Source of the DNA: a bacterium
GTDB lineage: Bacteria; Electryoneota; RPQS01
Reading direction: 5' to 3'
Length of the DNA: 45,345 nt
Assembly: GCA_026394155.1 (NCBI GenBank)
Contig: JAPKYT010000106.1
Span: 1 to 45,345 of the forward strand
The first letter of the stretch is position 1; the number at the start of each line of letters is the position of its first letter. The position numbers were made by a program, and so were the translations under genes. The notes beneath the pieces are model-generated. The model was not told the origin of the DNA, did no database searches, and was given only the letters and a program-made list of their open reading frames with translations. Below, one piece after another: positions 16,886 through 25,829 of this stretch.

Positions 16886-19768
16886 ATGCGAAGACTCCTT
16901 CTCGGTGCGTTAACATTATCTATAACAGCCATTTGCGCTGTAGGGCAGGATCGGTCGGTGTACGACATCCAGTTCACCACTGATCTTTCGGGCAACTCAC
17001 CCTACAACGGTCAGACGGTCTGGACCGGCGGCATCGTCACCGCGGTCAATTATCAGGTCCCGGTTATCCGCTACTTCATCGCCGACCGTCCGGGCGGGCT
17101 GTGGAGCGGCATTCTGGTCAACGATAACCAGAACCGTTTTCTGGCCGTGGGTGACTCTGTGCGCCTCCAAGCGGAAGTGCAAGAGTCCAGCTCACAGACG
17201 CGGCTGTGGAACATCGTGAGCGGCACGTTCAGCTCGGTGGCGGCGTCGGGAAGTGTGCCTTCGGTGTTTGTGGCGACCGGCAGCGTGGGCGAGCCCACGG
17301 AAGGCGTGTTGATCGAGCTGCAGGCGGTGACCGTCACCGCTGTCAGCGCCACCGGATTCACGGTGAACGACGGTAGCGGGCCGGTCACGGTCGGCCGCGG
17401 CACTGGCGGCGGATGGCCTTATGCCTATGAACCGTTGGTGGATGATGCCCTGACGAGTATTCGCGGCATCGTCACCGCATCGGGCAGTGTGTACACGCTG
17501 AATCCGCGCAACGACAGCGATTTCGGATTCGTGGGCAATCGGCCGCCGCTGATCTCGAATGTGCAGAACACGCCCTCCTCGCCCACCAACTTGCAGGCCG
17601 ACACCGTTTCGGCGACCGTCACCGATCAGACCGGCGTGGCGCGCGTCTCGGTTTGGTATCGCTTTGGAGATGCCAGCGAGTTTTCCGAACGTCCAATGTT
17701 CGACGACGGATTGCACGGGGATGGTACCGCCAGAGATGGACGCTGGGGCGGCGCGGTTCCGGCCGGTCCCGCCTGCAAGACGTGCTATTACTACGTTCAG
17801 GCCGCGGACAGTCAGGGCATGCAGGGAAGAAGCCCGGCTGACACAGCCTCCACCTACAGCTACATCATCCGTTCATCTGTTCTCAGCATTTTCGATCTGC
17901 AATATACCGGCAATCCCACCGGCGGGCCATCGCCATACGACGGTCAGGTGGTGACGGTCACGGGCATCGTGACGGGAACCGAGTGGGGAAGCGAGCGAGA
18001 TGGGTTTTTCCTTTCGGACCCGGTCGGCGGCTGCGACAGCTTGTGGTCGGGAATTGAGGTCTTCAATCCGGCGCTGACGCCCGCGCGCGGAGACTGCGTT
18101 CGCATCACCGGCCAGATCACCGAGTATTACGATCTCACCGAGTTTACGAGCGGCGCACAGGTGACGGTGTTGGGCACGGGGACGATTCCCGAGCCGGTGA
18201 GTATGCGACTGAGCCAGCTTTCCGATTCGGGCGAGCCGTTTGAGGGAACGCTGGCTCGCATGGATGCGCCGATGGTGGTCTCAGACGTCTCCGATTGGAC
18301 TCAGTACCGTCAGTTCGAAGTTCGCGGCGGTTCGCAGTCCGTGGTGGCGGTGGGCGACTTCGCCTTCGAGTACGTGCCCGTGTTAGGAGACAGCATCACG
18401 TGGCTGGTGGGATGCGTGACCTACAATTCCAACGTCGGCTGGATGATCGCGCCGCGCAGCGACGCCGACATCGGCTATGTGGATCGCCGCCCGCCGACCG
18501 TGCTCAGCGCCGCCGCCATTTCGGACACAGCCGTCAATGTCGTGTTCAATGAGCGGCTGGACACGGCGGGCATAGCAGAAATGAGCAACTACCTCGTGGT
18601 GGATCAGGTGAGTTTCGATACGCTGCACGTTTTGAGTGCGTATCTGTTCAGCACGGGCAAGACGCTTCAACTGACGACGCTCGAGCGGTTGAATAGCAGT
18701 TACCGCCTCGATATCCGGGCGGTGCGCGACACCAGCGGCAACGTGCTGGAAAACGCTTCCGTCAATTTCGGGGCGTACGAGCCCGGAGAATACACGCGCA
18801 TCGCCGACATCTATGTGGACACGACGCTCAATGGAGTCACGGCCACGCTGCGCGGCGTGGTGAACTTCATGCAGGACGTGACCACCACTTCTGGATCGCG
18901 GCGCATCTCGGCCTTCATGCAGGACGAAAGCGGCCGCGGCCTCAATCTCTCGCAGACCGGCGCGGCCGCCACTTTCCCGGGCATCCTACGCGGAAATCTC
19001 ATCGTCATCACCGGCGTAATCAGCCCTTATCAGGGCAGCTTGCAGATGGGCGGTTTCACCGCCGCGAGCATGACGATCCTGGCCGAAAACCAGCCGCTGC
19101 CCGCGCCGGTGGTGCTGCGCACCGGCGACCTTCGCGGCCAACGCGACATCATTCACACGGCTTGGCCCGGCAACTTCGGAAGCGGCACCTGGGTGCAGAC
19201 GGCCGGCACCATTTACCGCGTGGACGAGAACGTCGGCGGCGGCACCAATATCGCCATTGACGACGGCACCGGCAATCTCGGCATCCGCGTGTGGGACTCC
19301 ATGTATCTGCGCACCGTGAATCTGGGAGGCCAAACTTACCGGCTGCGCGATCTGGTCGGCGTCTACTGCGTAGTGGCGGGGCCGTCCGGGACGTACAACA
19401 GCGATTTTCAAATGCTCGCCGGCTACGCGGAGGATTTCACTCTGCCGCCGACCGGCGTTCCTTCCGATGAGCTGACTCTGAAAGTTCCGAATCGTCCGTT
19501 TGCGCCGGACCTCGGACAGACTCTGCGCATCGAATACAGCGCTCCGGCGCTTTCCGAGGTGCGCTTACGCGTTTTCGACTTGCGCGGGCGCGTGGTAGCG
19601 ACCATAGTGAACAAGCCCGCCGGCGGCTCGAATATCATCGAATGGGACGGCCGCGACGATCTGCGCGAACTGCTTCCCATCGGAACCTATCTCCTGCATC
19701 TCGAATCCATCAGCCAAGGCAACACCCGCACCCAAGTCAAACCGCTGGTCATCGGCACCAAGCTCTGA
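16886..19768 (+). CDS. Large secreted multidomain protein with FlgD-like/type IX C-terminal domain
   Basis: A 960-residue predicted extracellular protein. A signal peptide (LLLGALTLSITAICAVG) is followed by at least two copies of a beta-rich module with the pattern Y/F-D-I/L-Q-F/Y-T...SPY-x-G-Q-x-V...G-I-V-T (residues about 27-55 and 337-365). A related third start (TLNGVTATLRGVV) is near 650. The modules resemble the OB-fold, nucleic-acid-binding or DUF5689-like repeats of large exported proteins. An Ig-like bacterial segment lies between (VFNERLDTAGIAEMSNYLVV). The last 80 residues (LRVFDLRGRVVATI...IEWDGRD...GTYLLHLES) are a FlgD-like Ig or type IX sorting domain. There is no recognisable catalytic domain. 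Upstream codons in the same frame lie over the opposite-strand transglycosylase and are not used. Confidence 0.82.
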   Translation: MRRLLLGALTLSITAICAVGQDRSVYDIQFTTDLSGNSPYNGQTVWTGGIVTAVNYQVPVIRYFIADRPGGLWSGILVNDNQNRFLAVGDSVRLQAEVQESSSQTRLWNIVSGTFSSVAASGSVPSVFVATGSVGEPTEGVLIELQAVTVTAVSATGFTVNDGSGPVTVGRGTGGGWPYAYEPLVDDALTSIRGIVTASGSVYTLNPRNDSDFGFVGNRPPLISNVQNTPSSPTNLQADTVSATVTDQTGVARVSVWYRFGDASEFSERPMFDDGLHGDGTARDGRWGGAVPAGPACKTCYYYVQAADSQGMQGRSPADTASTYSYIIRSSVLSIFDLQYTGNPTGGPSPYDGQVVTVTGIVTGTEWGSERDGFFLSDPVGGCDSLWSGIEVFNPALTPARGDCVRITGQITEYYDLTEFTSGAQVTVLGTGTIPEPVSMRLSQLSDSGEPFEGTLARMDAPMVVSDVSDWTQYRQFEVRGGSQSVVAVGDFAFEYVPVLGDSITWLVGCVTYNSNVGWMIAPRSDADIGYVDRRPPTVLSAAAISDTAVNVVFNERLDTAGIAEMSNYLVVDQVSFDTLHVLSAYLFSTGKTLQLTTLERLNSSYRLDIRAVRDTSGNVLENASVNFGAYEPGEYTRIADIYVDTTLNGVTATLRGVVNFMQDVTTTSGSRRISAFMQDESGRGLNLSQTGAAATFPGILRGNLIVITGVISPYQGSLQMGGFTAASMTILAENQPLPAPVVLRTGDLRGQRDIIHTAWPGNFGSGTWVQTAGTIYRVDENVGGGTNIAIDDGTGNLGIRVWDSMYLRTVNLGGQTYRLRDLVGVYCVVAGPSGTYNSDFQMLAGYAEDFTLPPTGVPSDELTLKVPNRPFAPDLGQTLRIEYSAPALSEVRLRVFDLRGRVVATIVNKPAGGSNIIEWDGRDDLRELLPIGTYLLHLESISQGNTRTQVKPLVIGTKL

Positions 19769-19803
19769 CAGGCATCGGCTAACCCGATCATCCCGAGGTT
19801 CCC

Positions 19804-20724
19804 TTGCGATTCCCTCTTGTTTTCCTGCTGACTCTGACCGCGCCGCTGTGGGCGTTCGGTCAGCTCATCTCCAATCCATATCCGGCCGATCCGGCGGCAC
19901 TGGCCGTCGGCGGAGCCACCACCGCTTCGGCCACCGGCGTCAATGCCGTTTACTCGAATCCCGCCGGACTCGCCTACGGCAAAGGCACGCAGGGACGGCT
20001 CGCGTACCACCAGCTCTACGGCCTGAGCTTTCTGTCGCATATGTCGGCGGCGGCGTTCACGGCGGTGCCCAATGCGCCTCACGGCATTGCGCTGGGCGTG
20101 CAAACGCTGGGCACGCGCGAGGGCGGCCACACTATGGCATCCGAAACCGAAGCCTTCCTGTCGCACGGATTTCTGTTGCAGCAGGACATTCACTCGTCTC
20201 TGGCCGTCGGATACACGCTCAAACTCATCAGCTACAGTCTGGGCGAGTCGGTCGTCAACGAACAGGGAATTTCGGAAAACTTGGGCGACGCGGCGACGTT
20301 CGGACTGGACGTGGGCGGCATGGCGCAGCTTTGGGACCGCTTCAAGATCGGCGCGGCCTTCCACAACATCAATCGTCCGCAGTTCGGCAGCAGCGTGGCC
20401 AAGCGCAACCTGCCGCAGGTGTTCAGCGGCGGGTTCGGCTATTCTCCGTACTACGGCGTGCTCACCACTTTTGACGTGGAGCGGCTTATCAGCGGCGAGA
20501 CGCAATTCAAGGGCGGCATGAACGCGGCCGTGGTGAAGCCGCTCGATCTGCGCCTCGGCATCATGACGAATCCCAACAGTTTCACCGCCGGCTTCGGCCT
20601 GCACTGGCGCGAATTGGTGGTGGATTATGCGTTCCTCTATCATCCGATACTGAATCCTTCGCATCAGATCGGTATCGGTTTCAATCTGGACAAGTCCTTG
20701 CCGGAACTTTGGCGGGCAAAATGA
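19804..20724 (+). CDS. PorV/PorQ-family outer-membrane protein
   Basis: A 306-residue predicted outer-membrane beta-barrel with signal peptide LVFLLTLTAPLWAFG. The mature start has the typical family opening: LAVGGATTASATGVNAVYSNPAGLA, a glycine- and small-residue-rich strand followed by the NPAGL signature. Repeated amphipathic strands run to the C-terminus (HQIGIGFNL). Members of this family include PorV, which shuttles type IX cargo at the outer membrane in Bacteroidetes; this copy may serve the sorting-domain proteins nearby, but that is inference. The start is TTG 19804, preceded by GAGG. The stop overlaps the next gene by 4 nt. Confidence 0.8.
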   Translation: MRFPLVFLLTLTAPLWAFGQLISNPYPADPAALAVGGATTASATGVNAVYSNPAGLAYGKGTQGRLAYHQLYGLSFLSHMSAAAFTAVPNAPHGIALGVQTLGTREGGHTMASETEAFLSHGFLLQQDIHSSLAVGYTLKLISYSLGESVVNEQGISENLGDAATFGLDVGGMAQLWDRFKIGAAFHNINRPQFGSSVAKRNLPQVFSGGFGYSPYYGVLTTFDVERLISGETQFKGGMNAAVVKPLDLRLGIMTNPNSFTAGFGLHWRELVVDYAFLYHPILNPSHQIGIGFNLDKSLPELWRAK

Positions 20725-23285
20725 GAGTTCTCACCGTCATCATCCTCGGCCTCGGGATGCTGTCCGCCGCCTTCGCCGGGCCGGAGGAAAAGCTCGAGCT
20801 GAACTCAGCCAAGCTCGAGCAGATTCGCGCGCTGCCCATCACCGCCGAGCAAGCGGACGCCATTTGGCAACGGCTCACTTACGAAGGGCCGTTCCATGAC
20901 ATCTACGAACTCCGCGATCTACCGCAGATTGACGACTCCACGCTGGCGAGACTGAGCGAGGTCCTGCGCGTCAATCCGCCCCGTCCCGCCGAAGAGCGCA
21001 TCCAGCGAATTGAAGATGCCTATTACCGCATTGAGACTTTGGGCACAGAAGAAGGCACCAACGTGGGCTTGGTGGACGAGTGGATTGACCGGCTCATGGA
21101 GCCTCTGAACGTCAACGAGGCCACGCTCGACGAGCTTATGGACCTGCAGAATGTCTCACCCGCCGACGCGGTGGCCATCTACCGGCAGGTGAAGCGGCAG
21201 GGAGGCATTCGCGGCGTGCGCGATCTGCGCGCCGTGCCCGGACTCTCCGATTGGGGCTATCGCAACGCGCGCAACTATCTGGGCTACGATACGACGCGCG
21301 TCGCCAAACGTCTGCACGGCAATTACACCTTGCGCGCCTACGATACTCCGTTCTTCACCGATGAAGAGCTGGCGATTAATCCCAACGCGCTCATTGATCC
21401 GCGGCCTGACGTGAGCCATAAGCTGCGCTTCACCTACGACCGCCGCTACAAAGCGGGGCTCTTGTGGCACCGGAGTCTGGGCGAAAAGACGTTCTATTCC
21501 ACGGACGAACCGCTCAAGCTGCCGGAGATGAAATGGTTCGCCGGAGTCGAAAAGCAGATGCTCGGGCCGGTGCGCCTCGATCGCGCCTATCTGGGCAGTT
21601 ACCAGATTTCGCTGGGACAAGGTGTGGTGATGGAGAGCGGCGACTACTTCAATCCGCGCTACTCCGGTTTCGGTTTCGACAAGCGCATCACCGGCATCGC
21701 GCCCGATCTGTCGCGCGCCCACGAGTTCACCATGCACGGCGCGGCCGCCGAGGCCTACTGCGGCCCGGTGCGAGCGGTAGGCTTCTTCTCCTCGCAGAAG
21801 AAAGACGCGATTCTCAATCCCGACGGCTCGCTGAACCGGCTCATCAATTTGATTCCGCGCACCGACGAGGACGTCTATCCGTCATGGTACAAACTGGCCA
21901 ACGCAGACACGGTTTACATTCCGGCCTTTGAGGGCAAGCAGTCCATGATCTACGCGGTTCGCGAAGTCGGTCTGGGCGGCGAATTGTCGTTTCGGCCGTG
22001 GATCGGCACGTCCATCGGGCTGGTGGCCACTCAGTTCATGTACGACCGGCCGCTGAAACCGGACTTCGGTCAGGCATATCTGTATGACGCGCGCACCCGG
22101 ACGGGAAAGGATACGGTGGTGGAAGTGTTTCCCGTCATTGACCCCACCGAGTGCGACGAGATCGCCAGCACACCGATGAACCCCGAGATTCTTCAGGCCT
22201 ATCGCTCCTCGCAGGAATCCTGGTTGTGGTCGAAGGCTCAGTCGCTGCGGCGCATCTACGGAGTGAATTTGACCTCGGTGGTGAACAACTATACCTTCCA
22301 GTTCGAGTACGGAGAGCTGGAAAAGACGGGCTCCGTTCTCAAGGTGGGCGACGATCCGCACGCGCTGGTGGCCTCGGCCTACGCGCAATGGAACGCCCTG
22401 TCGGCTCTGGCTCTCTATCGCGACTACGGCGCCGGCTACGACAACCCCTATTGCCGCGGCTTCTCGAACTACTCGCGCTACAAGGGCACGACCTACGAGG
22501 ACGAATTCTACCTGACGAATCCGGTGTTCGCCCAGCTTCAGCGCAACACGCCGGTGCCGCAGGCTGAGCGCGGAATGTATCTGGAGACCCGCTATCAGAT
22601 GTCGCGTCCGCTGACCGTGGACGCGGAGATAGACAATTGGACGCGGGTGGCCGATCAGTCGGATTACTATCGCTGGGTGGCCAAGGTCACCTATCGCCCG
22701 GTGTGGCCGCTGCTGATTCGCATCCGCCAGAAGCTGCAAGGGAGATGGCTGCACGATCCGGACAAAGAGACGGGATTCACCACCTACGAGAGCCGGCTCA
22801 ACGTGGAGTATCGGCTGTCGCGCTTCGACAATTTGCAGCTTCTTTACGCCACCGGCTACACTCGTTTCACCCCCCGCCCGCGCTTGATCGGCGAGCCCGA
22901 TCCGACCGGCGAGTCGCCCATTGACGCGCAAACCGCATCACCCACCGAGGCGCTGGGCGCGCAGCTCACACACTACTTCTCGCCGAGGCTGCGCGTGCGG
23001 GCCGCATGGTACATATACGACGGCTTCTTCTGGAATTTCGAGGACAGCGATTTTGCCGTTTTGGACGGCCGCTCCGCGCGCTGGTGGATTTCCGTTTCCA
23101 ACCGCTTCTCGGACGCGCTGGCCGTGCGCTTCAAGATCACCGGCGATAGCTCTTATCCCAAGACGTTCGTGCAGGCGCGCGACAGCAACGAGTATCCGAC
23201 GCCCGTCATCGGTCATGAAACCAACGCCAACGATGTGACCAAGGATCAGATTTCCTTCCGCATTCAGTTAGACTACATCTTCTGA
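20721..23285 (+). CDS. Exported helix-hairpin-helix protein with outer-membrane-like C-terminal region
   Basis: An 854-residue exported protein. A signal peptide (VLTVIILGLGMLSAAFAG) is followed by two ComEA-type helix-hairpin-helix units. The first begins LELNSAKLEQIRALPITAEQAD (residues about 27-80) and the second PLNVNEATLDELMDLQNVSPAD (about 130-190). HHH pairs bind DNA without sequence preference in ComEA and similar proteins. From about residue 200 the sequence is rich in alternating aromatic strands (RFTYDRRYKAGLLWHRSL, WISVSNRFSDALAVRFKI) and ends in ISFRIQLDYIF, a C-terminal aromatic residue as in outer-membrane barrels. It starts at ATG 20721, overlapping porV-like by 4 nt, and its stop overlaps sucD by 1 nt. 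The role is unknown. Confidence 0.8.
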   Translation: MRVLTVIILGLGMLSAAFAGPEEKLELNSAKLEQIRALPITAEQADAIWQRLTYEGPFHDIYELRDLPQIDDSTLARLSEVLRVNPPRPAEERIQRIEDAYYRIETLGTEEGTNVGLVDEWIDRLMEPLNVNEATLDELMDLQNVSPADAVAIYRQVKRQGGIRGVRDLRAVPGLSDWGYRNARNYLGYDTTRVAKRLHGNYTLRAYDTPFFTDEELAINPNALIDPRPDVSHKLRFTYDRRYKAGLLWHRSLGEKTFYSTDEPLKLPEMKWFAGVEKQMLGPVRLDRAYLGSYQISLGQGVVMESGDYFNPRYSGFGFDKRITGIAPDLSRAHEFTMHGAAAEAYCGPVRAVGFFSSQKKDAILNPDGSLNRLINLIPRTDEDVYPSWYKLANADTVYIPAFEGKQSMIYAVREVGLGGELSFRPWIGTSIGLVATQFMYDRPLKPDFGQAYLYDARTRTGKDTVVEVFPVIDPTECDEIASTPMNPEILQAYRSSQESWLWSKAQSLRRIYGVNLTSVVNNYTFQFEYGELEKTGSVLKVGDDPHALVASAYAQWNALSALALYRDYGAGYDNPYCRGFSNYSRYKGTTYEDEFYLTNPVFAQLQRNTPVPQAERGMYLETRYQMSRPLTVDAEIDNWTRVADQSDYYRWVAKVTYRPVWPLLIRIRQKLQGRWLHDPDKETGFTTYESRLNVEYRLSRFDNLQLLYATGYTRFTPRPRLIGEPDPTGESPIDAQTASPTEALGAQLTHYFSPRLRVRAAWYIYDGFFWNFEDSDFAVLDGRSARWWISVSNRFSDALAVRFKITGDSSYPKTFVQARDSNEYPTPVIGHETNANDVTKDQISFRIQLDYIF

Positions 23286-24151
23286 TGGCGATTCTGATAG
23301 ACGAGCGCAGTCGCGTCATCGTTCAGGGGATCACCGGCAGCGCCGGTGCGTTTCACGCCGGTGAGATGAAATCCTACGGGACCAGCATCGTAGCCGGTAC
23401 GTCGCCGGGCAAGGGCGGCTCCGCCGTTCATGACATTCCGGTTTACGACACCGTGGCCGAGTGCGTGCGCCACCATCAGGCCGACACCTCGGTCATTTTT
23501 CTTCCGGCGGCGGCCGTCAAGGACGCGGTCGTCGAAGCCGTTCACGCCGGCATTCGCACCGTGGTCGTCGTCCCCGAGCACATCCCCATCGCCGACATGA
23601 TGCTCATCCGCCGCGAGGCGAAGAAGTACGGTGCGCTGATTCTGGGCGGCAACACCGCGGGCGTGATTTCTCCCGGACGCGCCAACATCGGGATCATTCC
23701 GCCGCTGGCGTTCCGGCCCGGCCGCGTGGGAACGGTTTCGCGATCGGGCTCGATCACTTATTATCTCGCCGACACCCTGAGCCGCACCGGCTATGGTGAG
23801 ACCACCTGCGTGGGCCTCGGCGGCGATCCGGTGCTGGGCAGCACCTTCAACGACATCCTGATGCTTTTCGACGGCGACGCCGAAACCAAGGCGGTGGTGT
23901 TAGCGGGCGAGATCGGCGGCGTCTATGAGGAAATCGCCGCGCCCACGATCTCGAAAATGAGCAAGCCGGTGATCGCCATTATCGGCGGCGTGTTCGCACC
24001 TCCGGGAAAGCGCATGGGACATGCCGGCGCGATTGTAGAAGGCGAGATGGGCACCGCCGCCTCGAAGATCAAAGCTCTGGAGGGGGGTGGCGCGCACATC
24101 GCCAAAACCTTTAAGGACATTCCCGAAATTCTCTCCCGGTTGAATGTCTGA
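23285..24151 (+). CDS. sucD: Succinyl-CoA ligase, alpha subunit
   Basis: A 288-residue cytoplasmic enzyme subunit that carries the phosphohistidine intermediate in the reversible conversion of succinyl-CoA to succinate plus NTP in the TCA cycle. The CoA-binding Rossmann part (VIVQGITGSAGAFHAGEMKSYGTSIVAG) and the ligase part are both present. The phosphorylated His246 lies in MGHAGAIV, the same number as in the E. coli protein. The length is normal. Overlaps of 1 nt with the upstream gene and 8 nt with rsmA place it in a dense operon. The partner beta subunit (sucC) is not in the window, which is unusual since the two are normally adjacent. Confidence 0.94.
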   Translation: MAILIDERSRVIVQGITGSAGAFHAGEMKSYGTSIVAGTSPGKGGSAVHDIPVYDTVAECVRHHQADTSVIFLPAAAVKDAVVEAVHAGIRTVVVVPEHIPIADMMLIRREAKKYGALILGGNTAGVISPGRANIGIIPPLAFRPGRVGTVSRSGSITYYLADTLSRTGYGETTCVGLGGDPVLGSTFNDILMLFDGDAETKAVVLAGEIGGVYEEIAAPTISKMSKPVIAIIGGVFAPPGKRMGHAGAIVEGEMGTAASKIKALEGGGAHIAKTFKDIPEILSRLNV

Positions 24152-24998
24152 GGCGTTTCCGACGCGCATGCCGCTACCGACGCCGAAAAAGAGTCTGGGT
24201 CAATGCTTTCTCGCCGAGAGAGAATACGCGCGGCAAATCGCTCAAGCAGTGGCCGGCTCCGAGTGCAAGTCGGTTCTCGAAATCGGTCCCGGACGGGGAA
24301 TGCTCACCGAAGAACTGCTGCGAGCGGGTTTGTCGGTGACGGCCGTCGAGATTGATCAACGACTCATCGAACCGCTGCAAGCGAAGTTCGGCGCCGATCC
24401 GCGTTTTGTGCTGCGGCACGAAGATTTTCTGGACACCGATTTTGAGCCGCTTCTGCCGCGAGGCGAATTCACGGCTGCCGGCAATTTGCCCTATCATCTC
24501 GTTTCCGAAGTTCTCTTCAAGCTGTTCGCTCAGGTGCGCGCGGCGCGCCGCAACCCGCTTCTGCCGTGGCCCGAGCGCGCGGTGCTTATGATGCAGAAGG
24601 AAGTGGCCGACCGCGTGGTGGCCGCGCCGGGCACGAAAGACTGGAGCAAGCTGTCGGTCTTCACGCAGCTTGAAGCCGCCGTTCATCTGCTGTTCACGGT
24701 TCCCGCCGACGCCTTTCGACCCACGCCCAAAGTGGATGGCGGCGTGGTTCAATTGGACTTCTACCGCATCCCTCCGTCTTACCCCTCCGATTTCACCGTA
24801 TTCGAGCGCATGGTGCGCTACACGTTTCATCAGCGTCGCAAGATGCTGAAGACCTCTCTTCCGGGGCTCGCCGACATCCATCCTTTGTGGCAACTGGCGC
24901 CGCTCGATTTCACGCGGCGGCCGGAAACGCTGCACCCCGCCGAGTGGGTGATCCTGTCTGACGTGGTGTCGCGCGCGCAATCCCGGCCGCCATCCTAA
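24144..24998 (+). CDS. rsmA: 16S rRNA dimethyladenosine methyltransferase RsmA (KsgA)
   Basis: A 284-residue enzyme that dimethylates the two adjacent adenines in the 3'-terminal helix of 16S rRNA, late in 30S assembly. The SAM-binding motif VLEIGPGRGMLTEELL (residues 45-60), acidic loop VEIDQRL, and catalytic NLPYH (motif IV, N-L-P-Y) are intact. PTPKVDGGVVQLDF and FHQRRKMLKTSLPGL are the usual C-terminal domain signatures. It overlaps sucD by 8 nt, and recO starts 9 nt after it. Confidence 0.95.
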   Translation: MSEAFPTRMPLPTPKKSLGQCFLAEREYARQIAQAVAGSECKSVLEIGPGRGMLTEELLRAGLSVTAVEIDQRLIEPLQAKFGADPRFVLRHEDFLDTDFEPLLPRGEFTAAGNLPYHLVSEVLFKLFAQVRAARRNPLLPWPERAVLMMQKEVADRVVAAPGTKDWSKLSVFTQLEAAVHLLFTVPADAFRPTPKVDGGVVQLDFYRIPPSYPSDFTVFERMVRYTFHQRRKMLKTSLPGLADIHPLWQLAPLDFTRRPETLHPAEWVILSDVVSRAQSRPPS

Positions 24999-25007
24999 CG
25001 GTGTCGC

Positions 25008-25799
25008 ATGTCGTCGCTGGTCAAGGCCACCGGGCTGGTGCTGCACACCGTGCGTCACGGCGAGACCTCACTCATTCTCACCGTTTTTTGCCGTGAGCTG
25101 GGCAAAGTGGGGCTGATGGCCAAGGGCGCGCGCAGCAAGTCGAAGCTCGGAGCGGCCGCGGGTTTGGAATTGCTGTGCGAGGCGCAGTTCGTTTTCTATC
25201 ACAAAGCGAACCGCGACTTACAGCTTCTGAAAGAATGGACGGCGGTGAATGCGCATCGCTCGCTGCGCGCGGAGCTGGATTCCCTGACGGTGGGAAGCGC
25301 CGTGTCCGAGCTCTTGGCGAAGTGCCTGCGCGAGAACGATCCGCATCCCGAGTTGTACGATGCGACCGTGGACGTCTTGAAGGCGCTTGACCAGCGTCCG
25401 GTCGCACCCCTGCCGATTCTCTGGCTGTTCGAGCTGCTGCTCTTTCGCGCACTCGGATTCGAGCTTGCGCCGGGAAGGTGCGCGGTCACCGGCGCACCGC
25501 TTTCTCCACCCTTCTCCTCGCCCGTGCGTTACCGCCTCAGCGACGGCGCGTTCTTCGGACCGGAAGCGAAGAACGTTGCACCGGACGGAGAATTGTCCGC
25601 CGCGGCCTTTGCCGTTCTCTCCCGGCTGTCATCGGCCTCACCGCGCTTTGCCGGCCGGTTGAATGTAACGTCCGATGTGAAGCGGGAGATGTCGGCATTT
25701 CTGGCGCGTTACATCGAGACGCATTTGCCGGTGGTCGGCAAACTTCGCTCGCTCAAAGCCCTGAACTGGGGCAAAACGGCAACTGGGAAATCATCCTGA
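25008..25799 (+). CDS. recO: DNA repair protein RecO
   Basis: A 263-residue recombination mediator that, with RecR, loads RecA onto SSB-coated single-stranded DNA. The N-terminal OB fold opens with KATGLVLHTVRHGETSLILTVFCRELGKVGLMAKGARSKS (split here as one family signature), followed by the helical bundle. The C-terminal zinc-finger region of many RecO proteins is degenerate here: only one Cys (GRCAVTGAPL) of the usual four remains, which is common in the family. The C-terminus ends with RYIETHLPVVGKLRSLKAL, the expected motif. It is part of the sucD-rsmA-recO run. Confidence 0.9.
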   Translation: MSSLVKATGLVLHTVRHGETSLILTVFCRELGKVGLMAKGARSKSKLGAAAGLELLCEAQFVFYHKANRDLQLLKEWTAVNAHRSLRAELDSLTVGSAVSELLAKCLRENDPHPELYDATVDVLKALDQRPVAPLPILWLFELLLFRALGFELAPGRCAVTGAPLSPPFSSPVRYRLSDGAFFGPEAKNVAPDGELSAAAFAVLSRLSSASPRFAGRLNVTSDVKREMSAFLARYIETHLPVVGKLRSLKALNWGKTATGKSS

Positions 25800-25829
25800 C
25801 CGCAATCTGAGACCTACTTCGGCGACCGA

